Shown in pieces: positions 40,873 through 48,417 of a stretch of 64,000 nt of DNA. The DNA is from Methylibium sp965279545. Lineage in GTDB: Bacteria; Pseudomonadota; Gammaproteobacteria; Burkholderiales; Burkholderiaceae_C. The stretch spans positions 310,001 through 374,000 of the forward strand of contig NZ_OZ257250.1 of the NCBI RefSeq assembly GCF_965279545.1, given 5' to 3'. The position numbers were made by a program, and so were the translations under genes. Position 1 is the stretch's first letter. Every line of letters begins with the position of its first letter. The notes under the pieces were generated by a model that saw only the letters and a program-made list of their open reading frames with translations, did no database searches and was not told the origin of the DNA.

Positions 40873-42069
40873 GGTTGTGCTCCATGGCGAATGTCCGCCG
40901 CCCGCACGGCAGACTGGTCAACGACGACGTGGAATCCTCAGCTGCCATCGGCAGGGCGGGTTCCGTCGCCAAGCCGGTCGGTGGTCAAGTGATTCGGTGC
41001 CGCGCGCGACCACGGCGGCGCGGCACCTACCCAAAGGGTTCGCGGTCCCGCACTTGCGCGGGCCCACTCGGTCGGTCTTAAAAATACAAATGGGTGATCC
41101 GTCCCGCGCGTGCATTTCTGCAACTGCGGGGTTGGTGACGCCGGCCGGCCTCTGGGGCTGGCGATCGGCATCGGCGGCAAGGTCAGGCCTTGCACGCCAC
41201 TGGTGGATCAGTTCTGAAATCGTAGCGCCATCGACTCGCATGGGTCCGCCCCTGACCGAAAGTCCAGGGCAGTGCCGAGTCTGTGAGCGGGGGCGAGCGG
41301 GGAGCCCATCAGGGCAAACACAACCGCGCGCTGCGTGGAACGCGTGCTCAGGTGATGGCGGGAACAATGGGTGCGGCATCGGGTGCCGACTGGTGGATCG
41401 AAGGCGGTGGCGCGTTTCAGGAACGCCCGGCGCTGAACGCCGGCAAGGCCACGGGCACATGCACTACGAAAAAGACCTCGGGGCCGCCACCTCATGGGGC
41501 TGCGGCTGTTCCGGTTCGAGACCGGAGCTTGAAGGGCAGGTAACGACTGCGACGCCTTTTGCTCCGGGTGGAGCGTGGCCAGGACGGCCAACGGGAAACC
41601 GTAGTTGACGCTGGACCGGCGCCTGGGTCAAGCAGCGGGCGCCGCAACGGGCTTGGTATCGCGGCGATTGATGGTGGCGAATGCCGGGGCGGGAGCTGCC
41701 GGTGAGTCACATTTATTGTCCCGAAGGGTCAGCGAGCGAGGCTGCGTGCGGGGTTGACAAGCAATCCCGCTGCCTCTGGTCCAGGGCGGAACCCTTCTGG
41801 CTGTTGCGGCAGGTCGGCGCTGGCAGCTCCCTTGGAGCCGCGAGCGGGGTTGACAGACCTCATTCGGGTGAGACCGTAGCTCGACATGCAGCCCTCTACG
41901 AAGCGCACGAGCGAACCACTCGCGTTCGGATGTGAGTCGATGACGTTGTGGTCGGACCCGAGTTCGAGCTGGTCGCGATATCGGGCGTTTTGGAGGGGTG
42001 TTCTGCGTGGACGCGTCGCATCGGCATGTCGATGCTGACCCCACCTTGAACCTCAAACGGAGCCCTCCC
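40873..42069. other. 1.2-kb non-coding region upstream of the ParM-like gene
   Basis: No open frame on either strand reads like protein. It holds an AT-rich patch (CTTAAAAATACAAATG at 41078-41093), a copy of the 22-bp repeat (41535-41556), a block related to 17862-17905 (41641-41680) and three GCGGGGTTG boxes (about 41127, 41750 and 41849), two of them followed by GACA. In ParM systems the centromere lies just upstream of parM, so this is a candidate parC/centromere or replication-transfer region; that is inference. Confidence 0.5.
41535..41556 (-). repeat. Dispersed 22-bp repeat, copy D
   Basis: Identical over 22 bp to copies at 8427 and 11328. It lies 663 bp upstream of the recombinase ATG. 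On the minus strand it is followed by hairpins (CCGGT-ctcga-ACCGG) and by TTTTTC at 41469-41474, so a short transcript could end there. Confidence 0.8.
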
Positions 42070-43122
42070 ATGGAATTGATCATCCGAGCGGTGGATGTCG
42101 GATTCGGCAACACCAAGTTCGTCACCGGCATCGGTGGTGGCCGCGCCAGCGACATTCGCTGCGCCAGCTTCCCGTCAAGGGCCTATCCCAGCCCGCGCGA
42201 CCCGTCAAAGGCTCTGGGCAGCGAAGGACGCAAAACCTTCGCCATCCCGATCGGCGGTCTGTACTACGAGGTCGGGCCGGACGTGATGCTGGCGGCCGAC
42301 GCCTTCCGCGCCACCGAGATCCACGGCGACTACATCGAGACGCCGCAGTACCTGGCGCTGGCGCGCGGCGCGCTGCGGATGATGAAGGTCGACACCATCG
42401 ACCTGTTGGTGGTCGGCTTGCCGGTGGCGGTCTTCGCCGCCAAGAAGGCAGCCCTCGAGAAGCTCATGACCGGCCGCCACGACGTCGGCGGCGGCAAGAC
42501 CGTGGTAGTGCACAAGGCTCTCGCGATGGCGCAGCCCAACGGCGCGCTGATCGACTACGCCACGCAACACGACAAGGTCGAGGCGATGGAGCACGAGCAG
42601 AGCCTGGTCATCGACCCGGGCTCGCGGACCTTCGACTGGCTGGTCGCGCGCGGCATGAAGCTCTCGTACAAGCAGAGCTACTCGGTGGACCGCGGTGTCT
42701 CGAACATCCTGCAGCTGGTCGCCGACGACATCAGTCAGGAGATCGGGCAGCCCTACACGAACCTGGACAGCATCGACTGGGCGCTGCGCAATGGCAAGAC
42801 CCTCACGGTCTACCAGCGCCAGTACAACCCGGCGCGCATGCGGCCGATGGTCGAGATCATCGCCAAGGATGCCGTCGCCGCCATGATGCGGCGCATCGGC
42901 GGCGCCTTCAACGTGCAGCACGTCATTCTGGTGGGCGGCGGCGCTTTCCTGTTCAAGAAGGCGGTCAAGCAGGCGTTCAGCACGCACCAGATCCTCGAGG
43001 TAAAGGAGCCGATGTTCGCCAATGTGCGCGGCTACCAGATCGCAGGAGCGAACTATGCGCACACCGCGCTGACCAGCGCGAGCCGGCAGCGCGCGGCGGC
43101 ATCGGAAGGAGAGGGCGCATGA
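42070..43122 (+). CDS. PRTRC-system protein D, ParM/StbA-like actin ATPase
   Basis: 350 residues. Actin-fold motifs are phosphate-1 AVDVGFGNTKFV near 7, phosphate-2 LVIDPGSRTFDWLV near 178, and adenosine ILVGGGAFLF near 292. PRTRC D is the ParM/StbA-like member of the cassette and should polymerise to segregate DNA. It is separated from the other PRTRC genes by a reverse-oriented recombinase and a long untranslated region. The stop overlaps the next small gene (ATGA), as parM-parR pairs often do. Confidence 0.9.
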   Translation: MELIIRAVDVGFGNTKFVTGIGGGRASDIRCASFPSRAYPSPRDPSKALGSEGRKTFAIPIGGLYYEVGPDVMLAADAFRATEIHGDYIETPQYLALARGALRMMKVDTIDLLVVGLPVAVFAAKKAALEKLMTGRHDVGGGKTVVVHKALAMAQPNGALIDYATQHDKVEAMEHEQSLVIDPGSRTFDWLVARGMKLSYKQSYSVDRGVSNILQLVADDISQEIGQPYTNLDSIDWALRNGKTLTVYQRQYNPARMRPMVEIIAKDAVAAMMRRIGGAFNVQHVILVGGGAFLFKKAVKQAFSTHQILEVKEPMFANVRGYQIAGANYAHTALTSASRQRAAASEGEGA

Positions 43123-43412
43123 CACAAGATGCGAAGCGTTCTCAAGAGCCGGTGCGGCTGCTGTTCGAGATGACGCGTGACGACAACCCGCGCCTGTACG
43201 ACGACCTGATCCGATTCAACAAGGGCACGAAGCGGGTGAACCGGTTGCGGTTTCTGGCGCACGAGGGGCTGATTGCGCAGCACTGGATGGGGGCGCAAGG
43301 AGTTGCGGCAATAGGGCCGCTGGCAAGCCCGGAAAGCGATCCGAGCGTCAGGCTGTCGGTCGCGCGTCATACCAACCAGGTCTTCGAAGCGCCGCCGGTC
43401 GGAGAGGGGTAG
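43119..43412 (+). CDS. Small DNA-binding-like protein, possible ParR partner
   Basis: 97 residues, with the segment DNPRLYDDLIRFNKGTKRVN followed by RLRFLAHEGLI. The short basic helical N-terminal half resembles ribbon-helix-helix type adaptors such as ParR/StbB encoded after ParM. The ATG overlaps the ParM-like stop. The ParR role is inferred from position and size. Confidence 0.6.
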   Translation: MTQDAKRSQEPVRLLFEMTRDDNPRLYDDLIRFNKGTKRVNRLRFLAHEGLIAQHWMGAQGVAAIGPLASPESDPSVRLSVARHTNQVFEAPPVGEG

Positions 43413-43748
43413 ATGAAGAAGCATGCCACCCGACCGCGTGATGCGGTCAGCGCGTCCGAACTGGCGGAGATGGGTGTGTGCGAGCGAAGAGTGTTGCTGG
43501 CGCATCGCCACGGGCCCCGGCGGACGTCGGCGCAACGACGGGCAATGCGGCGAGGCTTGCGGGCGCACGAGGGGTTTCATCGCGATGGGCTTGCCGCCAA
43601 AGAGGGAGCGAATCGCCAGCGCCGCCCCACGGTGTTTGCTTCGGTCGGCCGGTGGTTCGTGGGCCTCTGTACGCGCATCGCACTCGCTGTGCTGTGCGGG
43701 CTCGCTGGTCGCAGCCATCGGGCTCGAGATCGAGGAGAAGGCGGATGA
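43413..43748 (+). CDS. N-terminal half of a split Cas4-like nuclease (possible)
   Basis: 111 residues starting right after the preceding stop. The first 50 residues, SASELAEMGVCERRVLLAHR, look like the N-terminus of Cas4/RecB-type nucleases: the first Fe-S Cys in CERR, followed by a His-containing helix (RGLRAHEGFH). A basic region and a hydrophobic stretch (ALAVLCGLAG) near 85-100 may be a membrane anchor. The stop overlaps the next gene (ATGA), which carries the nuclease core and three further Cys. Confidence 0.6.
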   Translation: MKKHATRPRDAVSASELAEMGVCERRVLLAHRHGPRRTSAQRRAMRRGLRAHEGFHRDGLAAKEGANRQRRPTVFASVGRWFVGLCTRIALAVLCGLAGRSHRARDRGEGG

Positions 43749-44290
43749 ACTGGCCTGCTTGGGCGCTGCTGACGCTCGCCCTGACACTCGGCATGATCGT
43801 GGCCGTGCGGCGTCGACGCGCGGCGCTGGCTGATTGCATGGAGAGGGCCAGTCGACCTTTGGACTTGAAGGATGCGGAACTGATCTACCTGGAGAAGCGG
43901 TTCGACGTGTCGGCGCCGGTGCGGCTCTCGACCAGGCTTGATCGCGCTTACCGGATGCCGTCGGGTCTGGTCGTGCTCTTGGAGCTGAAGACCCGCAGCG
44001 TCAATCGTGTGTTCCCGGCGGATGTGATTCAGCTGTCGGCGCAGAAGTTGGCGCTCGAGCGTCAGACCCGGCACGTTGTTGCGCGACACGGCTATGTGGT
44101 TGTCCAGATGCCGGACGGCGCGCGCGAGGCGCAGCGCGTCCAACTGGTCCCGGGAGAGGCGGTGGTCGCGCTGGTCAGGCGGCGCGAGGCCGTCCTGGCT
44201 GGCCTGATCAATCCAAGGCCTGCGGCGTCGGTCGGGGTGTGCCGCGCCTGCGCCTATCGATCCATCTGCCCGGATCGCCAGGGCATGTAG
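43745..44290 (+). CDS. Cas4/RecB-like PD-(D/E)xK nuclease core, membrane-anchored
   Basis: 181 residues. An N-terminal hydrophobic helix (WALLTLALTLGMIVAV) comes first. The nuclease core has Asp in TRLDRAYRM, the E-x-K box VLLELKTR and QLS. A C-terminal Cys triad CRACAYRSIC matches the C-x2-C-x5-C of Fe-S nucleases such as Cas4 and AddB. The fourth Cys would come from the upstream gene (CERR). The whole could work as a split 5'-end-trimming nuclease in transfer or replication. No cas1/cas2 or CRISPR array is nearby, so it is not a CRISPR Cas4. Confidence 0.75.
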   Translation: MNWPAWALLTLALTLGMIVAVRRRRAALADCMERASRPLDLKDAELIYLEKRFDVSAPVRLSTRLDRAYRMPSGLVVLLELKTRSVNRVFPADVIQLSAQKLALERQTRHVVARHGYVVVQMPDGAREAQRVQLVPGEAVVALVRRREAVLAGLINPRPAASVGVCRACAYRSICPDRQGM

Positions 44291-44316
44291 ATCGTCTCAC
44301 GCCGGCCAATCGCGAA

Positions 44317-44335
44317 ACGCCACGTCCTTTGGCGT
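44317..44335 (+). terminator. Weak hairpin terminator after the nuclease gene
   Basis: ACGCCA and TGGCGT form a 6-bp stem, followed by CTCTCTTCC. The short stem and pyrimidine run suggest a weak intrinsic terminator of the PRTRC D to nuclease run. Confidence 0.4.
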
Positions 44336-44416
44336 CTCTCTTCCTGGGTCATTCGGCGCACTCACGTGAGCATCTGGCTTTGTCGTCCATACACTGGGCT
44401 TCAGCCCTCGCCAGCC

Positions 44417-44872
44417 ATGAATCACGAATTGATCAGCCAAATCTGCTTCGCCGAAATCTACGTCGTTCCCTCTCACCAGACGGCCCGTTCTCTGTTCACC
44501 CGGCTGCCGCACGGCATGGCCTACGCTGACACGCTGATCGAGTGCATTGCGACTGGCTACCTTATCGCGGTCGTCGAGTCGATTTGCATCAAAGAGATGC
44601 AGCAGCACATCGACCCCGACATCGAGGTTGTCGTCGGGCGCAGCATCCGCATCGAACATCGTGCGCCGATCCCTCCAGGCGCGGCCATTCGCGTGTCGGG
44701 CTGGGTCGAACAAGTGGGAAGACGCAGCACGACGTTCTGCATCCGGGCGTTCGATGATCACGAGCTTGTCTGCGAAGGCCAAGTGACGTTGGTGGCTGCC
44801 GATCGCGAGTCAATCGAGTCGAGAATTGCGACCAAGATCAACGGCCTCCATGACTTGCGCGCTGGCGCGTAG
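44417..44872 (+). CDS. Hot-dog thioesterase (FlK-like)
   Basis: 151 residues from the ATG at 44417. Pattern of fluoroacetyl-CoA-thioesterase-like hot-dog proteins: ATGYLIAVVESIC helix, then RIEHRAPIPPGAAIRVSGWV and CIRAFDDHELVCEG near 130. In FlK the catalytic Thr/Glu/His lie at comparable places; here a Glu and His are seen, but Thr is uncertain. Probably a metabolic or detoxifying cargo gene of the element, located between the nuclease gene and the integrase. Confidence 0.7.
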   Translation: MNHELISQICFAEIYVVPSHQTARSLFTRLPHGMAYADTLIECIATGYLIAVVESICIKEMQQHIDPDIEVVVGRSIRIEHRAPIPPGAAIRVSGWVEQVGRRSTTFCIRAFDDHELVCEGQVTLVAADRESIESRIATKINGLHDLRAGA

Positions 44873-44901
44873 TGCAGTACTCAACTTCCTCGGGAGCTTG
44901 C

Positions 44902-46179
44902 CTATGTACCCGTCCGTTGCCTGATCCCAACGACGTTGAAAGCTTCGCCTCGACTCGTTGCCGCGAGCAGCATCGCCCAGCGCGACAAAGCGAGCTTGCG
45001 CTCTTCGAAGTAGTCGTACTGGTTGTACACGCCCTCGACATCGCGGACTTTGTGATTCAGAGCTCGTTCGGCGACGAAGCGATCCACGCCCAGCGCGGCC
45101 ATGTGGGTGCGTGCGGTCCTGCGCATGTCGTGCACGGTGAAGTGTTCGATGTCGTCGAGCGGCAGCCGTTTGAGCGCGACGTTCAGCGTGTCCGGGCTGA
45201 CGTGCTCGAAACGGTTCTTGCGGGGTACGCCGGCTTTCATGTGAATGAGCCGTCGGGCCGGGAAGAGATGGTCGCTCCCGCACGCGAACACCTTCAGTTC
45301 CTTCAGCCACTCGACCACCGAGGGGGCAAGGGGAATGTCGATCGCGGATTTCATCTTGGTCCGTGACGGGCGAAGCAGCCACACGCCATTGTCGAGATCG
45401 AACTCGGACCACTTCGACGACAGCAACTCCATCTTCCGGACGCACAGCGCCAACAACAGCCATACGGCCAGTTCGTTGAGGCGGCCGAAGTTCGGTGTTT
45501 CGCGCATCGCCTTCGCCAGCGCCGCGAGTTCTTCCCGGTTGAGCCAGCGCACCCGCGACTGTTCGGTGCCGCCAGCGTCGGAGATCTCAAAACCGTAGAC
45601 GGGGTTGGAGTCGATCCACTTCCGCTTCACAGCGAAGTGGAACATGCGGAACATGTACCGCAACGCGTCGTTCGCGACAGTGGGCGCCCCGCCTGCAACG
45701 ATCTTGGTGAGGACACCGTCGATGTGAACGGGGCGGACTTCTTCGACCGGCAGCTTTCCAATGGCCGGCTTGATGTGACGGCGGAGGACGCGCTCCACGA
45801 CTTCAGGGTGCTTGTATTTGTCAGCGATGTGTCGCTCGTACCAGATCTTGGCCAAGCCTTCGACGTTGTGCATGTCGATGGCCTTGAGCTTCTCTCGTCG
45901 CTTGGCGGCCCCAACGTCCACGCCTTGCTGGAGCAGCGCTCGATCCTTGCGAGCGAGCTCTCTGGCGTCCTTGAGAGAGACATCAGGGTAGCGTCCGAGC
46001 GTCTTCTCTTTCGCGCGTCCGCCGTAGCGGTATCGGAGCACCCAGGAGGCTTTTCCCCTGCGCGCACTTGCAACCGTTGCAACGAAGGTGAGGCCGTCGC
46101 CGACCCCCCGATCCGTTGGGCCGGCGTTGAGCCAAGCCCTCAAATTCTTGTCTGTAGCGTTTGTCTCAAACCCAGTCAT
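44902..46179 (-). CDS. int: P4-type tyrosine integrase of the element
   Basis: 425 residues from the ATG at 46179; an upstream in-frame start at 46269 would add 30 residues. The N-terminal arm-binding DUF4102 segment WVLRYRYGGRAKEKTLGRYP is followed by the core-binding domain. The catalytic core shows Arg in LCVRKMELLSSKW, H-x-x-R in VHDMRRTARTHM, and H...Y in NHKVRDVEGVYNQYDYF. It lies 200 bp from the yicC 3' end with no tRNA between, so yicC is the likely target. Orientation towards the interior is usual for integrases that sit at the attR/attL end. Confidence 0.92.
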   Translation of the reverse strand: MTGFETNATDKNLRAWLNAGPTDRGVGDGLTFVATVASARRGKASWVLRYRYGGRAKEKTLGRYPDVSLKDARELARKDRALLQQGVDVGAAKRREKLKAIDMHNVEGLAKIWYERHIADKYKHPEVVERVLRRHIKPAIGKLPVEEVRPVHIDGVLTKIVAGGAPTVANDALRYMFRMFHFAVKRKWIDSNPVYGFEISDAGGTEQSRVRWLNREELAALAKAMRETPNFGRLNELAVWLLLALCVRKMELLSSKWSEFDLDNGVWLLRPSRTKMKSAIDIPLAPSVVEWLKELKVFACGSDHLFPARRLIHMKAGVPRKNRFEHVSPDTLNVALKRLPLDDIEHFTVHDMRRTARTHMAALGVDRFVAERALNHKVRDVEGVYNQYDYFEERKLALSRWAMLLAATSRGEAFNVVGIRQRTGT

Positions 46180-46381
46180 GGCGCGGCCTCCAGCGGAATC
46201 TGTGGGGGAAAAAATCGGGAGTTCGCCCGAACGTGGGTGGAACCAAATTTCCCCCACAATTTCCCCCACACAAAGCGTGCGCTTCGCTGGGACGGTCCGC
46301 TACCTCATGAGACCAATTGCCATTGTGAATCAACGACTTATCGAGGTGTTTTGGGGTGGCAAGACACCCTAGAAAACCCTA
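46180..46381. other. Element-chromosome junction (att) at the yicC 3' end
   Basis: The integrase N-terminus and the stop codon of yicC (46379-46381) are separated by about 200 bp, including the putative attP arm region with AT-rich sequence (TGAATCAACGACTTATCG). The crossover is expected within the last codons of yicC (ACATCGAGTAG, minus strand) or just after it. The partner repeat at the other end is outside the window. Confidence 0.65.
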
Positions 46382-47302
46382 CTCGATGTTCTGCACTTGT
46401 TCGCGCATCTGCTCGATCGCGACCTTCATCTCGACCGAGATCTGCGTGAGTTCCAGCGCGGCGGACTTCGAGCCCAGCGTGTTGGCCTCGCGCTGCAGCT
46501 CCTGGATCAGGAAGTCGAGCCGCTTGCCGAGCTCGCCGCCGGCCTGCAGCAGGCGGTCGATCTCGTCGAGGTGGGCGCCGAGCCGGGCCAGCTCTTCGGC
46601 CACGTCGATGCGGATCGCGTAGGCCGCTGCTTCATTCAACGCGCGCTCCTGGAGCGCCTGCTGCGGCAAGGTCTGGGCGGCACCGCTCGCCTCGAGCGCC
46701 TCCTGCCAGCGTTCCAGAAAGCGCTGCTGCTGGCGCTGCACGACCTGCGGCACCAGCGGTTGCGCGTCGCGCGCCAGTTCGCGCAGCCGGTGCACGCGCT
46801 GCATCAGCACCGCCACCAGTTTCTCGCCTTCGCGCGCCCGTGCTTCGACCAGGCCGGCCACCGCACGCCGGGCGGCATCCAGGGCGGCTTCGTCGTGTCG
46901 GACGGCCGGTGCCGCGCCGCGACACCACTGCAGCACCTCGTGCACCGACAGCGGAGGAGCCTTTGGCAGCCAATTCTGTACGGTGCTCTCGAGGCGCGAC
47001 AGCGTGTGCAGCTGCTCGGTCTGCGGTTGCGGCCAGGCCGCAACCGCGTCGTCGCGCGTCGCCAGCCGCAACTCGACCTTGCCGCGCCGCAGTTGGCCGG
47101 CGATCAGCTCACGCAGCGCCGGCTCCAGCGAGCGCATTTCGTCAGGCACGCGAAATGCGATGTCGAGAAAACGGCTGTTGACCGAGCGCAGTTCGACCAC
47201 CACCCCGGCGCACGAGGTGTGCCCGCCGTCGCTGGCGTTTTCCCCTGTGGTGACGGCCCCGGTCGATGCGTTTGCATAACCGGTCATGCTGTAAACTGGC
47301 AT
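46379..47302 (-). CDS. yicC: YicC/YloC-family endoribonuclease
   Basis: 307 residues from the ATG at 47302 (MPVYSMTGYAN, where family members start). Conserved ends are VVVELRSVNSRFLDIAFRVP near 40 and LIQELQREANTLGSKS near 270. YicC is a proteobacterial endoribonuclease involved in sRNA/mRNA turnover. A low-complexity Ala/Gly/Thr insert lies after residue 15. The gene normally precedes gmk in related genomes; here its 3' end meets the mobile element, while the 5' end is divergent from the kinase gene only 28 bp away. Confidence 0.93.
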   Translation of the reverse strand: MPVYSMTGYANASTGAVTTGENASDGGHTSCAGVVVELRSVNSRFLDIAFRVPDEMRSLEPALRELIAGQLRRGKVELRLATRDDAVAAWPQPQTEQLHTLSRLESTVQNWLPKAPPLSVHEVLQWCRGAAPAVRHDEAALDAARRAVAGLVEARAREGEKLVAVLMQRVHRLRELARDAQPLVPQVVQRQQQRFLERWQEALEASGAAQTLPQQALQERALNEAAAYAIRIDVAEELARLGAHLDEIDRLLQAGGELGKRLDFLIQELQREANTLGSKSAALELTQISVEMKVAIEQMREQVQNIE

Positions 47303-47330
47303 CGAATTTATCGCATTGCAAAATCCGATT

Positions 47331-48299
47331 ATGTCAAAGCTGAAACCCGCGCCACTGCCTGCGGGCACTGTGGTCGGGGGTTACCAGGTCATCAAGAAGT
47401 TGGCGGCCGGAGGCTTTGGTGTCGTCTACCTCTGCGAAGACAGCGAGCGCAGACTGATCGCGCTGAAGGAGTACCTGCCGGCGTCGCTGGCCGAGCGCTC
47501 CGTCGGGGAGTTGACGCCGCGCGTCAAGCCCGAGAAGCAGCCGCTGTACCGCCTGGGCCTGAAGAGCTTTTTCGAGGAGGGCCGCTCGCTTGCGCAGATC
47601 AGTCACCCGAGCGTGGTCTCGGTGCTGAACTTCTTCCGCGAGAACGAGACCGTCTACATGGTGATGAACTACCTGCAGGGGGACACCCTGCAGGACTTCA
47701 TCGTCACTGCTCGCGATCTGAAGCGCGACAAGGTTTTCAGGGAATCGACGATTCGTTCACTGTTCGACGAGATCCTGCGCGGCCTGCGCATCGTGCATCA
47801 GCACAAGATGCTGCACTTGGACATCAAACCGGCGAACATCTTCATCACGAACGACAACAAGGCGGTCATGCTCGACTTCGGGGCGGCCCGCGAGGTGCTG
47901 TCGAAGGAGGGCAATTTCATCCGCCCGATGTACACGCCTGGCTTCGCCGCGCCTGAGATGTACCGGCGCGACGGTACGCTGGGGCCCTGGACCGACATCT
48001 ACGCGATCGGCGCGTGCATATACGCCTGCATGCAGGGCTATCCGCCGAACGACGCGCCTCAGCGGATCGAGAAGGACCGTCTCGGGCTGTCGCTGTCGCG
48101 GCTGCGCAACGTGTACTCCGACAACCTGATCGAGGTGACCGAATGGTGCATGTCGCTCGACCCGCTGTCGCGTCCTCAGAGCGTGTTTGCGCTGCAGAAG
48201 GAACTCGCGCGCGAGACCGAGCGGCGCTACACGAAGCTCAGTTTCAGCGAGCGGCTGAAGTTGCAACTCGAGAACATCAAGACGGGCGCCAAGGCGTGA
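47331..48299 (+). CDS. Ser/Thr protein kinase
   Basis: 322 residues. P-loop LAAGGFGVVYL, Lys in IALKEYL, catalytic loop LHLDIKPANIFIT (His-Leu-Asp instead of HRD), DFGAAR, and the activation-segment end FAAPEMYRRDG. There is no transmembrane segment or extracellular sensor, so it is soluble. It is followed 118 bp later by a PP2C phosphatase, a usual kinase-phosphatase pair. The start is ATG at 47331; the short gap to yicC means overlapping promoters. Confidence 0.92.
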   Translation: MSKLKPAPLPAGTVVGGYQVIKKLAAGGFGVVYLCEDSERRLIALKEYLPASLAERSVGELTPRVKPEKQPLYRLGLKSFFEEGRSLAQISHPSVVSVLNFFRENETVYMVMNYLQGDTLQDFIVTARDLKRDKVFRESTIRSLFDEILRGLRIVHQHKMLHLDIKPANIFITNDNKAVMLDFGAAREVLSKEGNFIRPMYTPGFAAPEMYRRDGTLGPWTDIYAIGACIYACMQGYPPNDAPQRIEKDRLGLSLSRLRNVYSDNLIEVTEWCMSLDPLSRPQSVFALQKELARETERRYTKLSFSERLKLQLENIKTGAKA

Positions 48300-48301
48300 A
48301 C

Positions 48302-48412
48302 ATGCCCCTACGTTGCTGCGCTCCCGCCCCCATGGGCCACGAAGGGGCCTACAGTCGTGGCCCCTGGGGCCGCGGTCGTCCTTGGGGCGACCCGGCGGGC
48401 GCCCGGAGGATC
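48302..48412 (+). repeat. GC-rich intergenic repeat, copy 1
   Basis: About 110 bp containing GGCCACGAAGGGGCCT and GGGGCGACCCGGCG. It resembles the region at 50082-50182 in the same order, with blocks complementary enough to fold into long stems. Such REP-like repeats are common between Burkholderiales genes. Confidence 0.7.
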
Positions 48413-48417
48413 ACCGC

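Noticed and set aside
41750..41875. Two TTGACA boxes as sigma-70 promoters for the ParM-like gene
   Set aside because: No convincing -10 element lies 16-18 bp downstream of either box.
43413..44290. CRISPR-Cas locus suggested by the Cas4-like nuclease
   Set aside because: No repeat-spacer array and no cas1, cas2 or effector genes in the window. Cas4-like nucleases also occur in mobile elements without CRISPR.
1..46300. Transposons or insertion sequences inside the element
   Set aside because: No transposase gene and no terminal inverted repeats were recognised. Mobility genes seen are tyrosine recombinases only.
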